DNA of 64,000 bases from an uncultured Acetatifactor sp. (GTDB lineage Bacteria > Bacillota > Clostridia > Lachnospirales > Lachnospiraceae), in assembly GCA_947586055.1 (NCBI GenBank), contig CANPXL010000008.1, forward strand, positions 36,354-100,353, read 5' to 3'. The notes beneath the pieces were generated by a model. The model was not told the origin of the DNA and ran no database searches. It worked only from the letters and a program-made list of their open reading frames with translations. The translations under genes were made by a program, and so were the position numbers. Below are positions 8,586 through 18,332 of the stretch, in pieces (the first letter of the stretch is position 1; each line of letters starts with the position of its first letter).

Positions 8586-8618
8586 TTTGATTCCGGACTG
8601 TACGGAATGGGGAAAATG

Positions 8619-8627
8619 TGTTATACT
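8619..8627 (+). promoter_or_regulatory. Extended -10 promoter for the phosphoglycosyltransferase operon
   Basis: TGTTATACT: TG at 8619-8620, then TATACT at 8622-8627. The -35 region is not recognisable. A GGAGG ribosome binding site for the TTG start lies about 60 bases downstream. Confidence 0.5.
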
Positions 8628-8700
8628 TTAAACGGCGCTTCCTCTGTCCTGGAGGCTGGCCGAACCGATGCTGTAAATCGAGAAACCGGAGGAAAATGGC

Positions 8701-10176
8701 TTGAGTACCGGTACCAATGAAAAAAACATCAGGAAACTTGAAATATTCAAGAGACTGATCAACCTGGGCCTGATCGCCGGCTGCCTGCTTTTGGAGATCG
8801 CAGCCTTTGAGTATCACTGGCGGGTCCATTACCAGCCCGGGCTGGTGGAAGACCTGCAGCAGCTGTGGTACAGGGGAAACTGGGCGGAGATTTCTTTTTA
8901 CGCGGTCGTTCTGATCTTTTTGTCGGCTACTTACGGCGGCACCCGGCTGGGGTATCAGAAAAACGCCGAGATTGTTTTTTCTCAGGTGCTGTCCACCCTG
9001 CTGGCAAACATCATTATCTACTGTGAGCTCTCCATTATGGCGCGGCGCCTCTTTGCGCCGGATGCGTTTGTGGCGATGATGGCGGAGCAGACGTTGATCG
9101 TCCTGGTCTATATGAATGTGGCCAACCGGATCTACCGGTCTATCTTCCCGCCGAGAAAACTGCTGCTCATCCACGGAGACCGGCCTGTCCAGTCTCTCTG
9201 CAGCAAGTTTGAAAGCCGCAGGGATAAGTATATCATCACCAGAACCGTGCATGTGAACCGGGGGTTTCAGGCGGTCTGCAAAGTCATTCTGGAGTCTTAC
9301 GCGACAGGCGAATGCGACGCCGTTGTGATCGGCGACATCTCGGTGGAAGAAAGAGGACCGCTCCTTAAGTTCTGTTACGGAAGATCCATCCGGGTGTACC
9401 TCATACCGAAAATTACGGATGTCATTTTAATGGGCGCGGAAGAGCTCCATGTATTCGACAGTCCCATGCTGCTGACGCGGGAATACAGCCTTACCATGGA
9501 AGAGCGGTTTTTCAAGCGCACAATAGACATTTTCTGTTCTCTGCTCCTTCTGATCCTGACGTCGCCGTTCATGCTGGTCACGGCGGCAGCCATAAAGCTT
9601 TACGACGGGGGGCCGGTGTTGTACAGACAGGTGCGCTGCACGCGCAACCAGAGGAGATTTTATATCCTGAAATTCCGCAGTATGAGGACGGATGCGGAAA
9701 AGGACGGGGTGGCAAGGCTTGCGAAGAAAGGGGACGACCGCATTACTCCCATCGGAAGAGTGATCCGGAAATGCCGGATCGACGAACTGCCCCAGCTGTT
9801 CAATATTTTAAAGGGAGATATGTCCTTTATCGGGCCCAGACCGGAGCGGCCCGAGATCATGGAGCAGTATCTGGAAATCATGCCGGAGTTCGCCTTCCGC
9901 ATGAAGGTGCGGGCGGGACTTGCGGGATTTGCGCAGGTGTACGGGAAATACAATACTTCTCCTTACGATAAGCTGAAGCTGGATCTGACTTACATTGAGA
10001 ATTATTCCATCTGGCTTGACATTAAGCTGATGATCCTGACGATCAAGGTTCTGTTCTGGCCGGACAGCACCGAGGGGGTCGAGGCGGAACAGATCACGGC
10101 TCTGCGTCAGGAGGCGATTTTAAACGAATCGCAGGCAAAAACGGAACCCACAGAGGAGAACGCCGATGAAAGTTGA
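8701..10176 (+). CDS. Long-form initiating sugar-phosphate transferase (polyprenyl-phosphate hexose-1-P transferase)
   Basis: Of 491 residues, the first 150 or so hold about four to five membrane segments, followed by a cytoplasmic Rossmann-like linker (about 160-250). The bacterial sugar transferase domain runs from about 265 to 465. That catalytic domain shows FKRTIDI with a re-entrant hydrophobic helix, the catalytic Asp-Glu pair in RIDELPQL (D361, E362) and IGPRPERPE. Members attach the first sugar phosphate to undecaprenyl phosphate and so start a repeat unit. The start is TTG at 8701 behind CCGGAGG with an eight-base gap; no in-frame ATG fits. It heads a compact operon of glycosyltransferases. 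A second, short-form enzyme of the same superfamily is encoded at 21541. Confidence 0.9.
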   Translation: MSTGTNEKNIRKLEIFKRLINLGLIAGCLLLEIAAFEYHWRVHYQPGLVEDLQQLWYRGNWAEISFYAVVLIFLSATYGGTRLGYQKNAEIVFSQVLSTLLANIIIYCELSIMARRLFAPDAFVAMMAEQTLIVLVYMNVANRIYRSIFPPRKLLLIHGDRPVQSLCSKFESRRDKYIITRTVHVNRGFQAVCKVILESYATGECDAVVIGDISVEERGPLLKFCYGRSIRVYLIPKITDVILMGAEELHVFDSPMLLTREYSLTMEERFFKRTIDIFCSLLLLILTSPFMLVTAAAIKLYDGGPVLYRQVRCTRNQRRFYILKFRSMRTDAEKDGVARLAKKGDDRITPIGRVIRKCRIDELPQLFNILKGDMSFIGPRPERPEIMEQYLEIMPEFAFRMKVRAGLAGFAQVYGKYNTSPYDKLKLDLTYIENYSIWLDIKLMILTIKVLFWPDSTEGVEAEQITALRQEAILNESQAKTEPTEENADES

Positions 10177-10963
10177 AGTGCTGGCTTCCGTTATGAACCA
10201 GAACCCCGAGACCATAGCAAAGAGGATGCGGCTTGCCTCTGACGCGGTGATTATAAATCAGTGCGACAGGCTGGATTATGAAGAGACAGCGCTGGGAGAA
10301 CATACCTTACGCTTTTTTTCGTTTCCGGACCGGGGGGTGGGGCGCAGCCGGAATGAAGCGATTCTGCGGGCAAAGGGGGATATCTGCCTGTTCTCGGATC
10401 AGGATATTGTATATGAACCGGGCTATGCGGAAAAGATCCTGAAGGAATTTCGCCGCCGTCCCGACGCGGACCTGATCCTTTTTAATATTGCCATCAAAGA
10501 GGACCGCAGGACCTATCATATCACAAAGCGAAAAAGAGTCCGCTGGTACAACTGCGGGAGGTACGGCGCGGTGAGCTTTGCCGTGCGCAGGGAAAGCCTG
10601 CTTTCGCTGGGCGTTACCTTCTCCCTGCTCTTCGGGGGAGGAGCAAGATACAGCAGCGGAGAGGACAGCCTCTTCCTGAAAGAATTTATGAAAAAAGGCG
10701 GAAGAGTCTATACGGCGCCGGTGACCATCGGCCGGGAAGAGTCGGAGAAATCTACTTGGTTTGAGGGGTACAACGAAAAATTTTTTTATGACAGAGGCGT
10801 GCTCTACCGGTATCTGTACGGCAGGATGGATGGGATCATAGCGGTCCGGTTTCTCCTTGTACACAGAAAAAAGCTGTGCGGGGAAGCAGGGTTTTTGCAG
10901 TGTCTGCGCTGGATGAAAAAAGGGATGGCTTTGCAGAAGCGGGGTACTGCAGGCGGGAACTGA
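10166..10963 (+). CDS. GT2-like glycosyltransferase
   Basis: A 265-residue GT-A fold protein overlapping the previous gene by 11 bases. GVGRSRNEAILRAKGDI is the usual helix before the catalytic strand, and LFSDQD (D78, D80) is the metal-binding motif. The region FGGGARYSSGEDSLFL carries the acidic residue of the acceptor side. The N-terminus lacks the usual opening VSVIIPxYN and instead begins VEVLASVMNQNPE, as in the branch that includes several capsule transferases of Firmicutes. The ATG follows GAGGAGAACGCCG. Substrates are unknown. Confidence 0.78.
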   Translation: MKVEVLASVMNQNPETIAKRMRLASDAVIINQCDRLDYEETALGEHTLRFFSFPDRGVGRSRNEAILRAKGDICLFSDQDIVYEPGYAEKILKEFRRRPDADLILFNIAIKEDRRTYHITKRKRVRWYNCGRYGAVSFAVRRESLLSLGVTFSLLFGGGARYSSGEDSLFLKEFMKKGGRVYTAPVTIGREESEKSTWFEGYNEKFFYDRGVLYRYLYGRMDGIIAVRFLLVHRKKLCGEAGFLQCLRWMKKGMALQKRGTAGGN

Positions 10964-11033
10964 GAACGGAGAACTGGGGGGCGGCCGCGCCGCGTGCGCT
11001 GCAGCCGCATAAGCGGGTCAACGAGGTGTGGGT

Positions 11034-12422
11034 ATGAAGGTATTGTGGCTTTGCAACGTAATGGTACCGATGATAGCGGAACAGCTGAATCTGGAAGCGA
11101 CGAACAAAGAAGGATGGATATCGGGCATCCTGGATGTTGTTCTGAAAAAACAGAAGGAAAACGGGGTGGAACTGTCCATTGCTTTTCCGGCGCCCAAAAT
11201 TCTGTTCCCGGAAAACCACGAGATCTGCAAAAAGGTGATCCGGCGGGAAGACGCAGTTCTGAACTGTTACGGTTTTTTCGAGGATGTCCTTCATGCCGAG
11301 GTTTATAATCCTGCGTTGGAGGACATGATGCGCAAGATCGTGCAGGATGTTCAGCCGGATCTTGTCCATTGCTTCGGAACGGAATATCCCCATACTCTGG
11401 CAATGTGCCGGATCTTTCCGGACAGGAAAAGACTGCTGATCGGTCTCCAGGGGATCTGCGCCATGTATGCGGAAGCGTATCCTGCGGATATACCGGATAA
11501 GGCGTTTCGGAAAGTGACGCTGCGGGATCACATAAAGAGAGACAGCATGACGGAACAGCAGCAGAAATTTGTCCGGCGGGGAATGATGGAGAAGGAATCT
11601 ATCGAAATTGCAGGAAATATCACGGGGCGCACGGAATGGGACCGGCTCTGCACCAGAAAATGGAATCAGGACGCCCGCTATTTTAATATGAACGAAATCC
11701 TGCGCCCGGAATTTTACAACGCCCAATGGGATCCGGATCGGTGCGTTCCCCATTCCGTTTTTATCAGTCAGGGCGATTATCCCATCAAAGGTCTGCATTA
11801 TATGCTTCTTGCCATGCCCCTGATACTGGCCAGGTTTCCGGATGCGACCCTGTATGTGGCGGGAAACAGCGTCGTCGGCCACGCCACGCTGAAACAGAAG
11901 CTGAAGATATCGGGTTACGGGAAATACCTTCTCAGGCTGATCAGGGAAAACAATCTGGAAAACAAGGTGAAATTTTTGGGCAAGCTGAACGCGGACCAGA
12001 TGCTGGCGGCTTATCTGCGCAGCAGCCTGTTCGTATGCTGCTCCGCCGCAGAAAATTCTCCCAATTCCCTGGGGGAGGCCATGCTTCTTGGAATGCCCTG
12101 CGTCAGCGCCGATGTGGGCGGGATTCCAAGCCTGTTTGTGGACGGCGAAGACGGCATTCTGTATGAGGGATTCCGGATTGGGCAAAGCGCAAGGGGCGCC
12201 GGCAGGACGAAGGACGACGACAGGCAGCTGAAGACGGTGGCAAAGCGGCTGGCTGGCGCCGTGACGGAGGTGTGGAAGAATCCGCAGAAGCAGAGCGAAT
12301 ATTGTCAGGGCGCGAGGAAACATGCAAGGCGGACCCACAACAGGGAGATTAATTATATGAAGCTCATGGAAATCTATGCGAAGATTCTTGCCGATGAGCC
12401 GCCCGGGGATGAGACAGTATGA
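11034..12422 (+). CDS. GT4 family glycosyltransferase
   Basis: A two-domain GT-B enzyme of 462 residues. The N-terminal acceptor domain begins MKVLWLCNV. The C-terminal donor domain contains the retaining-GT4 signature around CSAAENSPNSLGEAMLLG, with the two glutamates seven apart, followed by PCVSADVGG. I chose ATG 11034 because GAGG at 11023-11026 is seven bases upstream; a GTG at 11028 would be too close. About 70 bases of GC-rich non-coding sequence separate it from the previous gene. The next gene begins at its stop (ATGA overlap). Donor sugar unknown. Confidence 0.85.
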   Translation: MKVLWLCNVMVPMIAEQLNLEATNKEGWISGILDVVLKKQKENGVELSIAFPAPKILFPENHEICKKVIRREDAVLNCYGFFEDVLHAEVYNPALEDMMRKIVQDVQPDLVHCFGTEYPHTLAMCRIFPDRKRLLIGLQGICAMYAEAYPADIPDKAFRKVTLRDHIKRDSMTEQQQKFVRRGMMEKESIEIAGNITGRTEWDRLCTRKWNQDARYFNMNEILRPEFYNAQWDPDRCVPHSVFISQGDYPIKGLHYMLLAMPLILARFPDATLYVAGNSVVGHATLKQKLKISGYGKYLLRLIRENNLENKVKFLGKLNADQMLAAYLRSSLFVCCSAAENSPNSLGEAMLLGMPCVSADVGGIPSLFVDGEDGILYEGFRIGQSARGAGRTKDDDRQLKTVAKRLAGAVTEVWKNPQKQSEYCQGARKHARRTHNREINYMKLMEIYAKILADEPPGDETV

Positions 12423-13672
12423 AAGTGGTATTTGTGTCAAATTATATCAACCATCACCAGATCCCGTTCTGCAATGAAATGCACCGTCTGTTAAAGGGAG
12501 AGTTTGTCTTTATCCAGACGCAGGCCATGGAGGCGGAAAGGGTAAAGATGGGGTGGCATGAGGAAATGAGACCGGCGTACGTGAAATGCTGGTATGAAGA
12601 GCCGGAGCGCTGCAGGGAGCTGGTCCTTCAGTGCGGGACGGCTCTGTTCGGCGGGACGGACGACGAAAGCTATATTCAGGAAAGGCTGAGATCCGGAAAG
12701 CCCGTGATCCGCATCAGCGAACGCCTGTACAGGGACGGTCAGTGGAAGGCAATCTCTCCCCGCGGACTGCGGAAAAAGTATATGGATCATACCCGCTACC
12801 GGAACAGCCGGGTGTATCTTTTGTGCTCAGGCGCTTATGTGCCGTCGGATTTTCACATCGTGAGAGCGTATCCCGGGAAAATGTACTGCTTTGGGTATTT
12901 CCCGGAGACGCGCCGGTATGATGCGGAAACGCTGTTCGGAGAAAAAGGCTGGGAACAGCCGGAAGGGATCAAAACGCCGTATCTGCTCTGGGCAGGGCGG
13001 ATGATCGGCCTGAAGCATCCGAAACTGGCGCTGGAGACGGCGGCGTATCTGAAGGAGAGAAAAATTCCCTTTCATCTGGACATGGCAGGCGACGGAGAGA
13101 TGCGGCGGGAGATGGAAGAACTGTGCCGCAGGCTTGGCCTGGGGGAGCAGGTTCGTTTTTTGGGTTTTCAATCTCCCGAACAGATTCGCAGCCTGATGGA
13201 GAAGGCGGATATCTTCCTGTTTACCAGCAATCGGAAGGAAGGCTGGGGCGCGGTGGCAAACGAGGCGATGAACAGCGGCTGCGCGCTTGTGGCGGACCAT
13301 ATGATTGGCGCCGTGCCCTATCTGATCTGCGACGGCTCTAACGGATTCATATATGAAGACGGAAACAGGAAGGAGCTTTTTGAAAAGGTCCGACGGCTTA
13401 CGGAGGACAGAAAGCTTTGCCGCACCGTCGGGCAGCAGGCGTATCGTACCATAACGGAAAACTGGAACGCGGAGAATGCCGCGGCAAGGCTTCTTGAGCT
13501 GATAGAAAGCCTGACGGGAGGCGGCGAAGCGCCGTCGGTCCCGCGGGACGGCTGCTTTCGGGGGACCCTTTCTCCCTGCTGCCCGGCGCCGCTTCTGACG
13601 GAGCGCGCCGCCCGCCGGCTGGTGAAAAAGCAGGGAGCAGATTTTCGGAATGCCGTCAAAACGGCGGAATGA
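12419..13672 (+). CDS. GT4 family glycosyltransferase
   Basis: A 417-residue GT-B enzyme starting inside the previous stop codon (ATGA). The N-terminal part begins KVVFVSNYINHHQIPF, a form common in capsule GT4 enzymes. The C-terminal donor domain holds LLWAGRMIGLKHP (start of the glycosyl transferase group 1 domain, about residue 185) and the signature EGWGAVANEAMNSGC, followed by GAVPYLI. The last 45 residues or so are rich in Pro, Cys and Arg and do not look like part of the domain. Substrates cannot be inferred. Confidence 0.85.
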   Translation: MKVVFVSNYINHHQIPFCNEMHRLLKGEFVFIQTQAMEAERVKMGWHEEMRPAYVKCWYEEPERCRELVLQCGTALFGGTDDESYIQERLRSGKPVIRISERLYRDGQWKAISPRGLRKKYMDHTRYRNSRVYLLCSGAYVPSDFHIVRAYPGKMYCFGYFPETRRYDAETLFGEKGWEQPEGIKTPYLLWAGRMIGLKHPKLALETAAYLKERKIPFHLDMAGDGEMRREMEELCRRLGLGEQVRFLGFQSPEQIRSLMEKADIFLFTSNRKEGWGAVANEAMNSGCALVADHMIGAVPYLICDGSNGFIYEDGNRKELFEKVRRLTEDRKLCRTVGQQAYRTITENWNAENAAARLLELIESLTGGGEAPSVPRDGCFRGTLSPCCPAPLLTERAARRLVKKQGADFRNAVKTAE

Positions 13673-13680
13673 GAGGAACT

Positions 13681-14688
13681 ATGAAGGAGAATCCTGTCAT
13701 TACAGTGATCATCCCCGTCTACAATATTCTGGACTGCCTGGAGAGATGCGTCCGGTCCGTGACGGCTCAGACTTACAAAAATCTGGAGATCCTTTTGATC
13801 GACGACGGGTCTACGGACGGCACGGGAGAGCTGTGCGACCGGCTGGCGCGGGAGGATGACAGGATCCGGGTATTTCACAAGGGAAACGGAGGTTCTTCCT
13901 CGGCGAGAAACCTTGGGCTGAGACAGGCGACCGGAGAATATGTGGGATTTGTGGACAGCGACGATTATATCGATCCTGATATGTATGAACGGCTTCTGCG
14001 CGCCGTCGCGGACTATGACGTAACCGCGGCGCAGGCGGCAAGGGACGAGATCGACGCGGACGGAAGACGGCTCCCGGATATCTGTGTGCCGCCGTCGGAA
14101 CCCGAAGTGTGGGAGAGCAGGGATTTTTTCAGAGAACTGCTGCTCCACAGAGGGGACTGTTCTTTTTGCACCAAGCTGCTGAAGCGGGAATTGTTTCAGG
14201 ACCGTTTTTTCCCGGAGGGGAAGCTGAATGAAGATTTCCGCCTGCTGATACAGATGCTGCCGCAGATCGGACGGATCGTGTCCCTGCCGCAGCAGTGCTA
14301 TCATGTGTTCTACCGCATCGGGAGCAACTCGCGCAAGGCCGATCCAAACTGCTTTTCCAGAGTTTATGCGGACTGTGTGGAAAACGCGGATCTGGCGCAG
14401 GATCTGGCGCGCGGCGACGCGGAGCTTGCCACCGTGGCTTTGCGGTTCGCGGTGTTTCAGCGGCTGGAGTATCTGCTTCATATTCCCATCCCGCAGATGC
14501 GAAAAGACAATCAGACATACCGTGAGATCGTCTCTTACCTGAGAAAAAACTGGCTTCGCGCCATGAAAAACCCTGTGTTGACCAAGAAGAACAAGCTGTA
14601 CCACACGCTGTTTGCTCTTTCCCCCGCGGGAGTGAGACGCGTGCACAGACGGCTTCGGAGTTGTAATTTTACGGACGAAAGTGTATAA
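13681..14688 (+). CDS. GT2 family glycosyltransferase
   Basis: A 335-residue GT2 enzyme of the EpsJ/WcaA type. It opens ITVIIPVYNILDCLERCV and shows LLIDDGSTDGT and the metal-binding DSDD within GFVDSDDYIDPD. A C-terminal extension of about 120 residues beyond the catalytic domain is usual in this group. I take ATG 13681, four bases after GAGAGG; an in-frame ATG at 13669 overlaps the previous stop (ATGA) and would add four residues. A good promoter for the next gene lies inside its last codons. Confidence 0.84.
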   Translation: MKENPVITVIIPVYNILDCLERCVRSVTAQTYKNLEILLIDDGSTDGTGELCDRLAREDDRIRVFHKGNGGSSSARNLGLRQATGEYVGFVDSDDYIDPDMYERLLRAVADYDVTAAQAARDEIDADGRRLPDICVPPSEPEVWESRDFFRELLLHRGDCSFCTKLLKRELFQDRFFPEGKLNEDFRLLIQMLPQIGRIVSLPQQCYHVFYRIGSNSRKADPNCFSRVYADCVENADLAQDLARGDAELATVALRFAVFQRLEYLLHIPIPQMRKDNQTYREIVSYLRKNWLRAMKNPVLTKKNKLYHTLFALSPAGVRRVHRRLRSCNFTDESV

Positions 14689-14689
14689 T
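14661..14689 (+). promoter_or_regulatory. Sigma-A promoter for the CapD-like dehydratase gene
   Basis: TTGTAA at 14661-14666 and a perfect TATAAT at 14684-14689 with a 17-base spacer, overlapping the end of the preceding GT2 gene. Transcription would begin near 14696, which rules out the in-frame GTG at 14681 as the start for this transcript. Confidence 0.62.
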
Positions 14690-14734
14690 AAGCTGTCGGA
14701 CGGTCAGGATAAAAGAGTAAGAGGTTTGCGTGCT

Positions 14735-16594
14735 GTGAAGAAGAACAATTTTATGAAAATTCCTGTCAACCGAATTATTGCGCTTCTGCTGATGGATGCG
14801 ATGTCGGTGCTCGCGGCGGCGTTCGGAGCGCTTTATATCCGGTTTGAATTCAGCTTTTCCGGGATCATGCGGCAGTATCTGGATACATACGAGCATATCA
14901 TTCTGCCGGATATTCTGTTTGTGGTGCTGTTTTTCACCCTGTGGAAGCTGTATAAGAGCGTGTGGCGTTACGCCAGCGCCAACGAGCTGATCAATATTGT
15001 CTCCGCCACCTTCTGCGCAGCAGCGGCGCAGGTGATCTACTGCCACGCCACGTCTCAGAAAATGCCAAAGAGCTATTATCTTCTTTACTGGTTCCTCTTG
15101 ATGATATTTACCTGCTGCATCCGTTTCGGCTACAGGCTCCTGAGAATTCTGAATAACAAAAGGGAAGCCATCGTAGACAGAAATGACCGGATCAACGCCA
15201 TGATCATCGGCGCCGGCGCGGCGGGAAACATGATCCTGAAGGAAATCGAGACGAGCCGATACCTGAAGTATCATGTCAGATGCATCATCGACGACCAGCC
15301 CGGCTGTCACGGGAAGCTGATGCGCGGCATTCCCATTGTGGGAGGGCGGGATAAGATTCCGGATGCGGTGGGTCAGTACGGCATCGACGAGATCATTTTT
15401 GCCATTCCCTCCGCCGACGTACAGACAAGAAAAGAAATATTGGACATCTGCGCCGGCACCGGCTGCCGGCTGAAAACGCTGCCGGGAATGTACCAGCTGA
15501 TCAACGGCGACGTATCCGTATCCAAACTGAAAGAAGTTGAGATCGAGGATCTTCTGGGCAGAGAGCCCATACGGATCAATACCGAGGAGGTGCTCGGGTA
15601 CGTAAACGGAAAAGTGGTGCTGGTGACGGGGGGAGGCGGCTCTATCGGGAGCGAGCTTTGCCGCCAGATCGCGTCTCATTCGCCGAAGCAGCTGCTTATC
15701 GTGGATATCTATGAAAACAACGCCTATGAGATCCAGCAGGAGCTGATCAGAAAGTATCCGAATCTGAATCTTGTCGTGCTGATTGCTTCCGTGCGCAACA
15801 CAAACCGGATGAATTATATTTTTGAGACTTACCGTCCCGATATCGTGTATCACGCGGCGGCCCATAAGCATGTCCCCCTGATGGAGACAAGCCCCAATGA
15901 AGCCATCAAAAATAACGTATTCGGCACATATAAGACGGCCATGGCGGCAGATCGGTACGGCGCGGACAAGTTTGTGCTGATTTCTACAGACAAAGCGGTC
16001 AACCCCACGAATATCATGGGAGCTTCCAAGCGGATCTGCGAGATGATCATTCAGATGATGAATCAGCGTTCCAAGACGAACTTTGTGGCGGTGCGCTTTG
16101 GAAATGTGCTGGGAAGCAACGGCAGCGTCATACCGTTGTTCAAACAGCAGATCGCGGCGGGAGGACCGGTGACGGTGACGGACCCGAATATTATCCGCTA
16201 TTTTATGACGATTCCGGAGGCGGTTTCTCTTGTCCTGCAGGCGGGAGCCTATGCCCAGGGAGGCGAGATCTTTGTGCTGGACATGGGAAAGCCGGTGAAA
16301 ATCCTGGATCTGGCGAAAAATCTGATCAGGCTGTCCGGATACCGGGTGGGGGAGGATATTGAGATAACGTTTACGGGACTTCGTCCCGGCGAAAAGATGT
16401 ATGAGGAACTGCTGATGGACGAAGAAGGGCTGAAAAAGACGGCCAACAAGATGATTTTTATCGGCAGACCCATCCGATTTGACCAGGCAGTCTTTGAAAA
16501 GCAGCTGGACAGGCTGGCGAAGGAAGTGAAGCAGGAGACGGGGGACGTCCGCAGTCTGGTAAAGGAAATCGTGGAGACATATCATTATGAATAA
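14735..16594 (+). CDS. Membrane-bound nucleotide-sugar 4,6-dehydratase, CapD/PglF/WbpM type
   Basis: About 619 residues: four N-terminal membrane segments (roughly 1-120), a first Rossmann-like domain with IGAGAAGNMIL near residue 150, and a C-terminal extended-SDR domain with GGGGSIGSELCRQ near 300, the STDKAVNP strand and MGASK in place of the usual Tyr-Lys. This architecture belongs to enzymes that convert UDP-GlcNAc to the 4-keto-6-deoxy sugar, the entry to bacillosamine and related amino sugars. A gene of the PLP aminotransferase family follows at 20193. The start is uncertain: GTG 14735 has AGAGG ten bases upstream and lies after the predicted transcription start; TTG 14726 and ATG 14753 are alternatives. 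The stop overlaps the next gene by eight bases. Confidence 0.88.
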   Translation: MKKNNFMKIPVNRIIALLLMDAMSVLAAAFGALYIRFEFSFSGIMRQYLDTYEHIILPDILFVVLFFTLWKLYKSVWRYASANELINIVSATFCAAAAQVIYCHATSQKMPKSYYLLYWFLLMIFTCCIRFGYRLLRILNNKREAIVDRNDRINAMIIGAGAAGNMILKEIETSRYLKYHVRCIIDDQPGCHGKLMRGIPIVGGRDKIPDAVGQYGIDEIIFAIPSADVQTRKEILDICAGTGCRLKTLPGMYQLINGDVSVSKLKEVEIEDLLGREPIRINTEEVLGYVNGKVVLVTGGGGSIGSELCRQIASHSPKQLLIVDIYENNAYEIQQELIRKYPNLNLVVLIASVRNTNRMNYIFETYRPDIVYHAAAHKHVPLMETSPNEAIKNNVFGTYKTAMAADRYGADKFVLISTDKAVNPTNIMGASKRICEMIIQMMNQRSKTNFVAVRFGNVLGSNGSVIPLFKQQIAAGGPVTVTDPNIIRYFMTIPEAVSLVLQAGAYAQGGEIFVLDMGKPVKILDLAKNLIRLSGYRVGEDIEITFTGLRPGEKMYEELLMDEEGLKKTANKMIFIGRPIRFDQAVFEKQLDRLAKEVKQETGDVRSLVKEIVETYHYE

Positions 16595-18332
16595 GGTGTG
16601 GAAGAAGGCGATAAAAGCGGGACTGATCCTGCTGTCCGTTCTGGCCAGTGTTAAAATATGCTTTCTCGGACTGGGAGTTGACGAGGAATACGCCGTCACG
16701 ATGTCCTGCCGCATGGTTTCCGGGGATCGTATGTTCCTGGAGATGTGGGAGCCTCATCAGACTTCCGGTTTCTTAAGCGCGGCGCTTATTCGGCTGTTTT
16801 TATTCCTCACCGGAAGAACCGACTATATGATCCTGTATTTAAGAATATGCGGGTGTCTGATTCAGCTTTTGATCGGACTGTTTTTATATTTTACAACGAA
16901 GAGATACTTTTCCGACGACATCTGCTTTCTTGCTGCGGTTTTCTTCTGCAATACTCTGCCTAAATGGATTCAGACGCCGGAATTTTCCAATATGCTGATC
17001 TGGTTCAGTGTACTGTGCTTTTTATGTCTTTTGCGATATTATGTTCCTGCTTCGGGAAGGAAAGAAGAAAAGGAAACAGGTTCCTGCTTATGGCTGATCC
17101 TGGCAGGCGTCAGCCTTTCCGGCCTGATCCTATCCTATCCCTCCTGTATTCTGTCGGTACCTGTGCTTCTGATCGCAATGCGGAAGATCCAATCTCGGAG
17201 AAACGGCCGCGCTTACCTGCGTCAGGCAGGCATCTTGCTTGGTACCTGCGCCGCCGCTGGCGCTTTGTATGTTGTTTACTTTTTGGGACATATGTCTTTG
17301 GAAGATTTTTTCTACGGCGTATCACAAATGATGCGGGATGGATCTCACAACGAGACTGTCGGAGCTAAAGTATTGGCATGGGGGCAGGAATTATTGCGTT
17401 TATGTCCTGTTGTCCTGTTGTGCCTGGGAATAACGGGCTGTCTGTGTCTGTGTTTAAAAAGGCTCAGGTCGCTCAGCGCTTTCCTGACGACGCTGCTTTG
17501 CGTCACGCTTTTGCATCAAGTTGTCGTATGGCTGGGGGACAGCCACTATCTGCAGAACCCACTGGTATATTTTTATGTGCTGTTTGCCGCAGGCTTTCTG
17601 GTGTATGAACATTATTTCCGGGGTAAAAATACAGTTGAGACATTTTTGTTTTGGGCAGGAACCGTTTTCGGCGGCGCAGTCTGGCTCAGCGCATTGCTGG
17701 TTACCAATACAACGATCAGCGTAACGGGGCCTTATTTGATGACTGGCCTGCTCAGCGCCATTTTTCTGCTGGAGAGAAGTTTTTTAGCGGAGTCGGTATC
17801 TTGCGAAAGACCGAAATCGGCGTTTGGCATCGGCGGCTGTATCTGTCTGATCGGAGTAACTTTATTTGCAAAGGGATATCTGGTATGTTCAGACGAGGGA
17901 GTAAAGGATACTGTCTTCATGGTCAGACAAAAGGTTTTGTATGGACCGGCCAGAGGAATATACTGCCGTTATGTGGAGGGGTATACCCTGAACAGATATG
18001 CTGAAATATTGGAGAACGTGTCTGTCGAGGGGAAAAAGGTTTTATATCTGGGGAGACATTCTCTGATCTATCTGTACGGCGGCCAGACCATAAGCAATTA
18101 TTCTACCATCAGCACGCCTACCTTTGATGACCGCTTATTGGAGTATTGGAACAGAAATCCCGAGAGACGGCCTGAGCTGGTTATTTGTGATATGGGGGAA
18201 GAACAAATCAAAAAAATCAGCAATCTTCTGACTTTTGATCAGATGCTGGCTGAAGAAACGATATTGGAGAACATCCCTGAATTTAGAATCTATCAAGTGT
18301 CTGAAACGGAGGAATATAATGAGTATAACTGA
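16587..18332 (+). CDS. GT-C type membrane glycosyltransferase (GT39/ArnT-like)
   Basis: 581 residues with about ten to twelve membrane segments in the first 400 and a soluble C-terminal domain of about 150. The first extracellular loop contains VDEEYAVTM (D32, E33), the place of the acidic catalytic pair in GT-C enzymes that use polyprenyl-phosphate sugars. The HQTSG stretch about 35 residues later fits the same loop. The ATG overlaps the CapD-like gene. Such enzymes transfer a sugar from a lipid-phosphate donor on the outer face of the membrane. The acceptor is unknown. The GtrB-like enzyme at 4355 could make its donor. Confidence 0.68.
   Translation: MNKVWKKAIKAGLILLSVLASVKICFLGLGVDEEYAVTMSCRMVSGDRMFLEMWEPHQTSGFLSAALIRLFLFLTGRTDYMILYLRICGCLIQLLIGLFLYFTTKRYFSDDICFLAAVFFCNTLPKWIQTPEFSNMLIWFSVLCFLCLLRYYVPASGRKEEKETGSCLWLILAGVSLSGLILSYPSCILSVPVLLIAMRKIQSRRNGRAYLRQAGILLGTCAAAGALYVVYFLGHMSLEDFFYGVSQMMRDGSHNETVGAKVLAWGQELLRLCPVVLLCLGITGCLCLCLKRLRSLSAFLTTLLCVTLLHQVVVWLGDSHYLQNPLVYFYVLFAAGFLVYEHYFRGKNTVETFLFWAGTVFGGAVWLSALLVTNTTISVTGPYLMTGLLSAIFLLERSFLAESVSCERPKSAFGIGGCICLIGVTLFAKGYLVCSDEGVKDTVFMVRQKVLYGPARGIYCRYVEGYTLNRYAEILENVSVEGKKVLYLGRHSLIYLYGGQTISNYSTISTPTFDDRLLEYWNRNPERRPELVICDMGEEQIKKISNLLTFDQMLAEETILENIPEFRIYQVSETEEYNEYN

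Noticed and set aside
9452..9465. TTCGACA, a perfect Spo0A-box core
   Set aside because: Within the coding region of the phosphoglycosyltransferase, far from any promoter; expected by chance.
10836..12440. Long open frame of 534 codons on the minus strand
   Set aside because: Shadow of the two GT4 genes on the + strand, which have clear motifs; the minus frame is rich in His, Arg and Pro without any domain. The same holds for 14669-16714 opposite the CapD-like gene and 13318-14646 opposite a GT2 gene.
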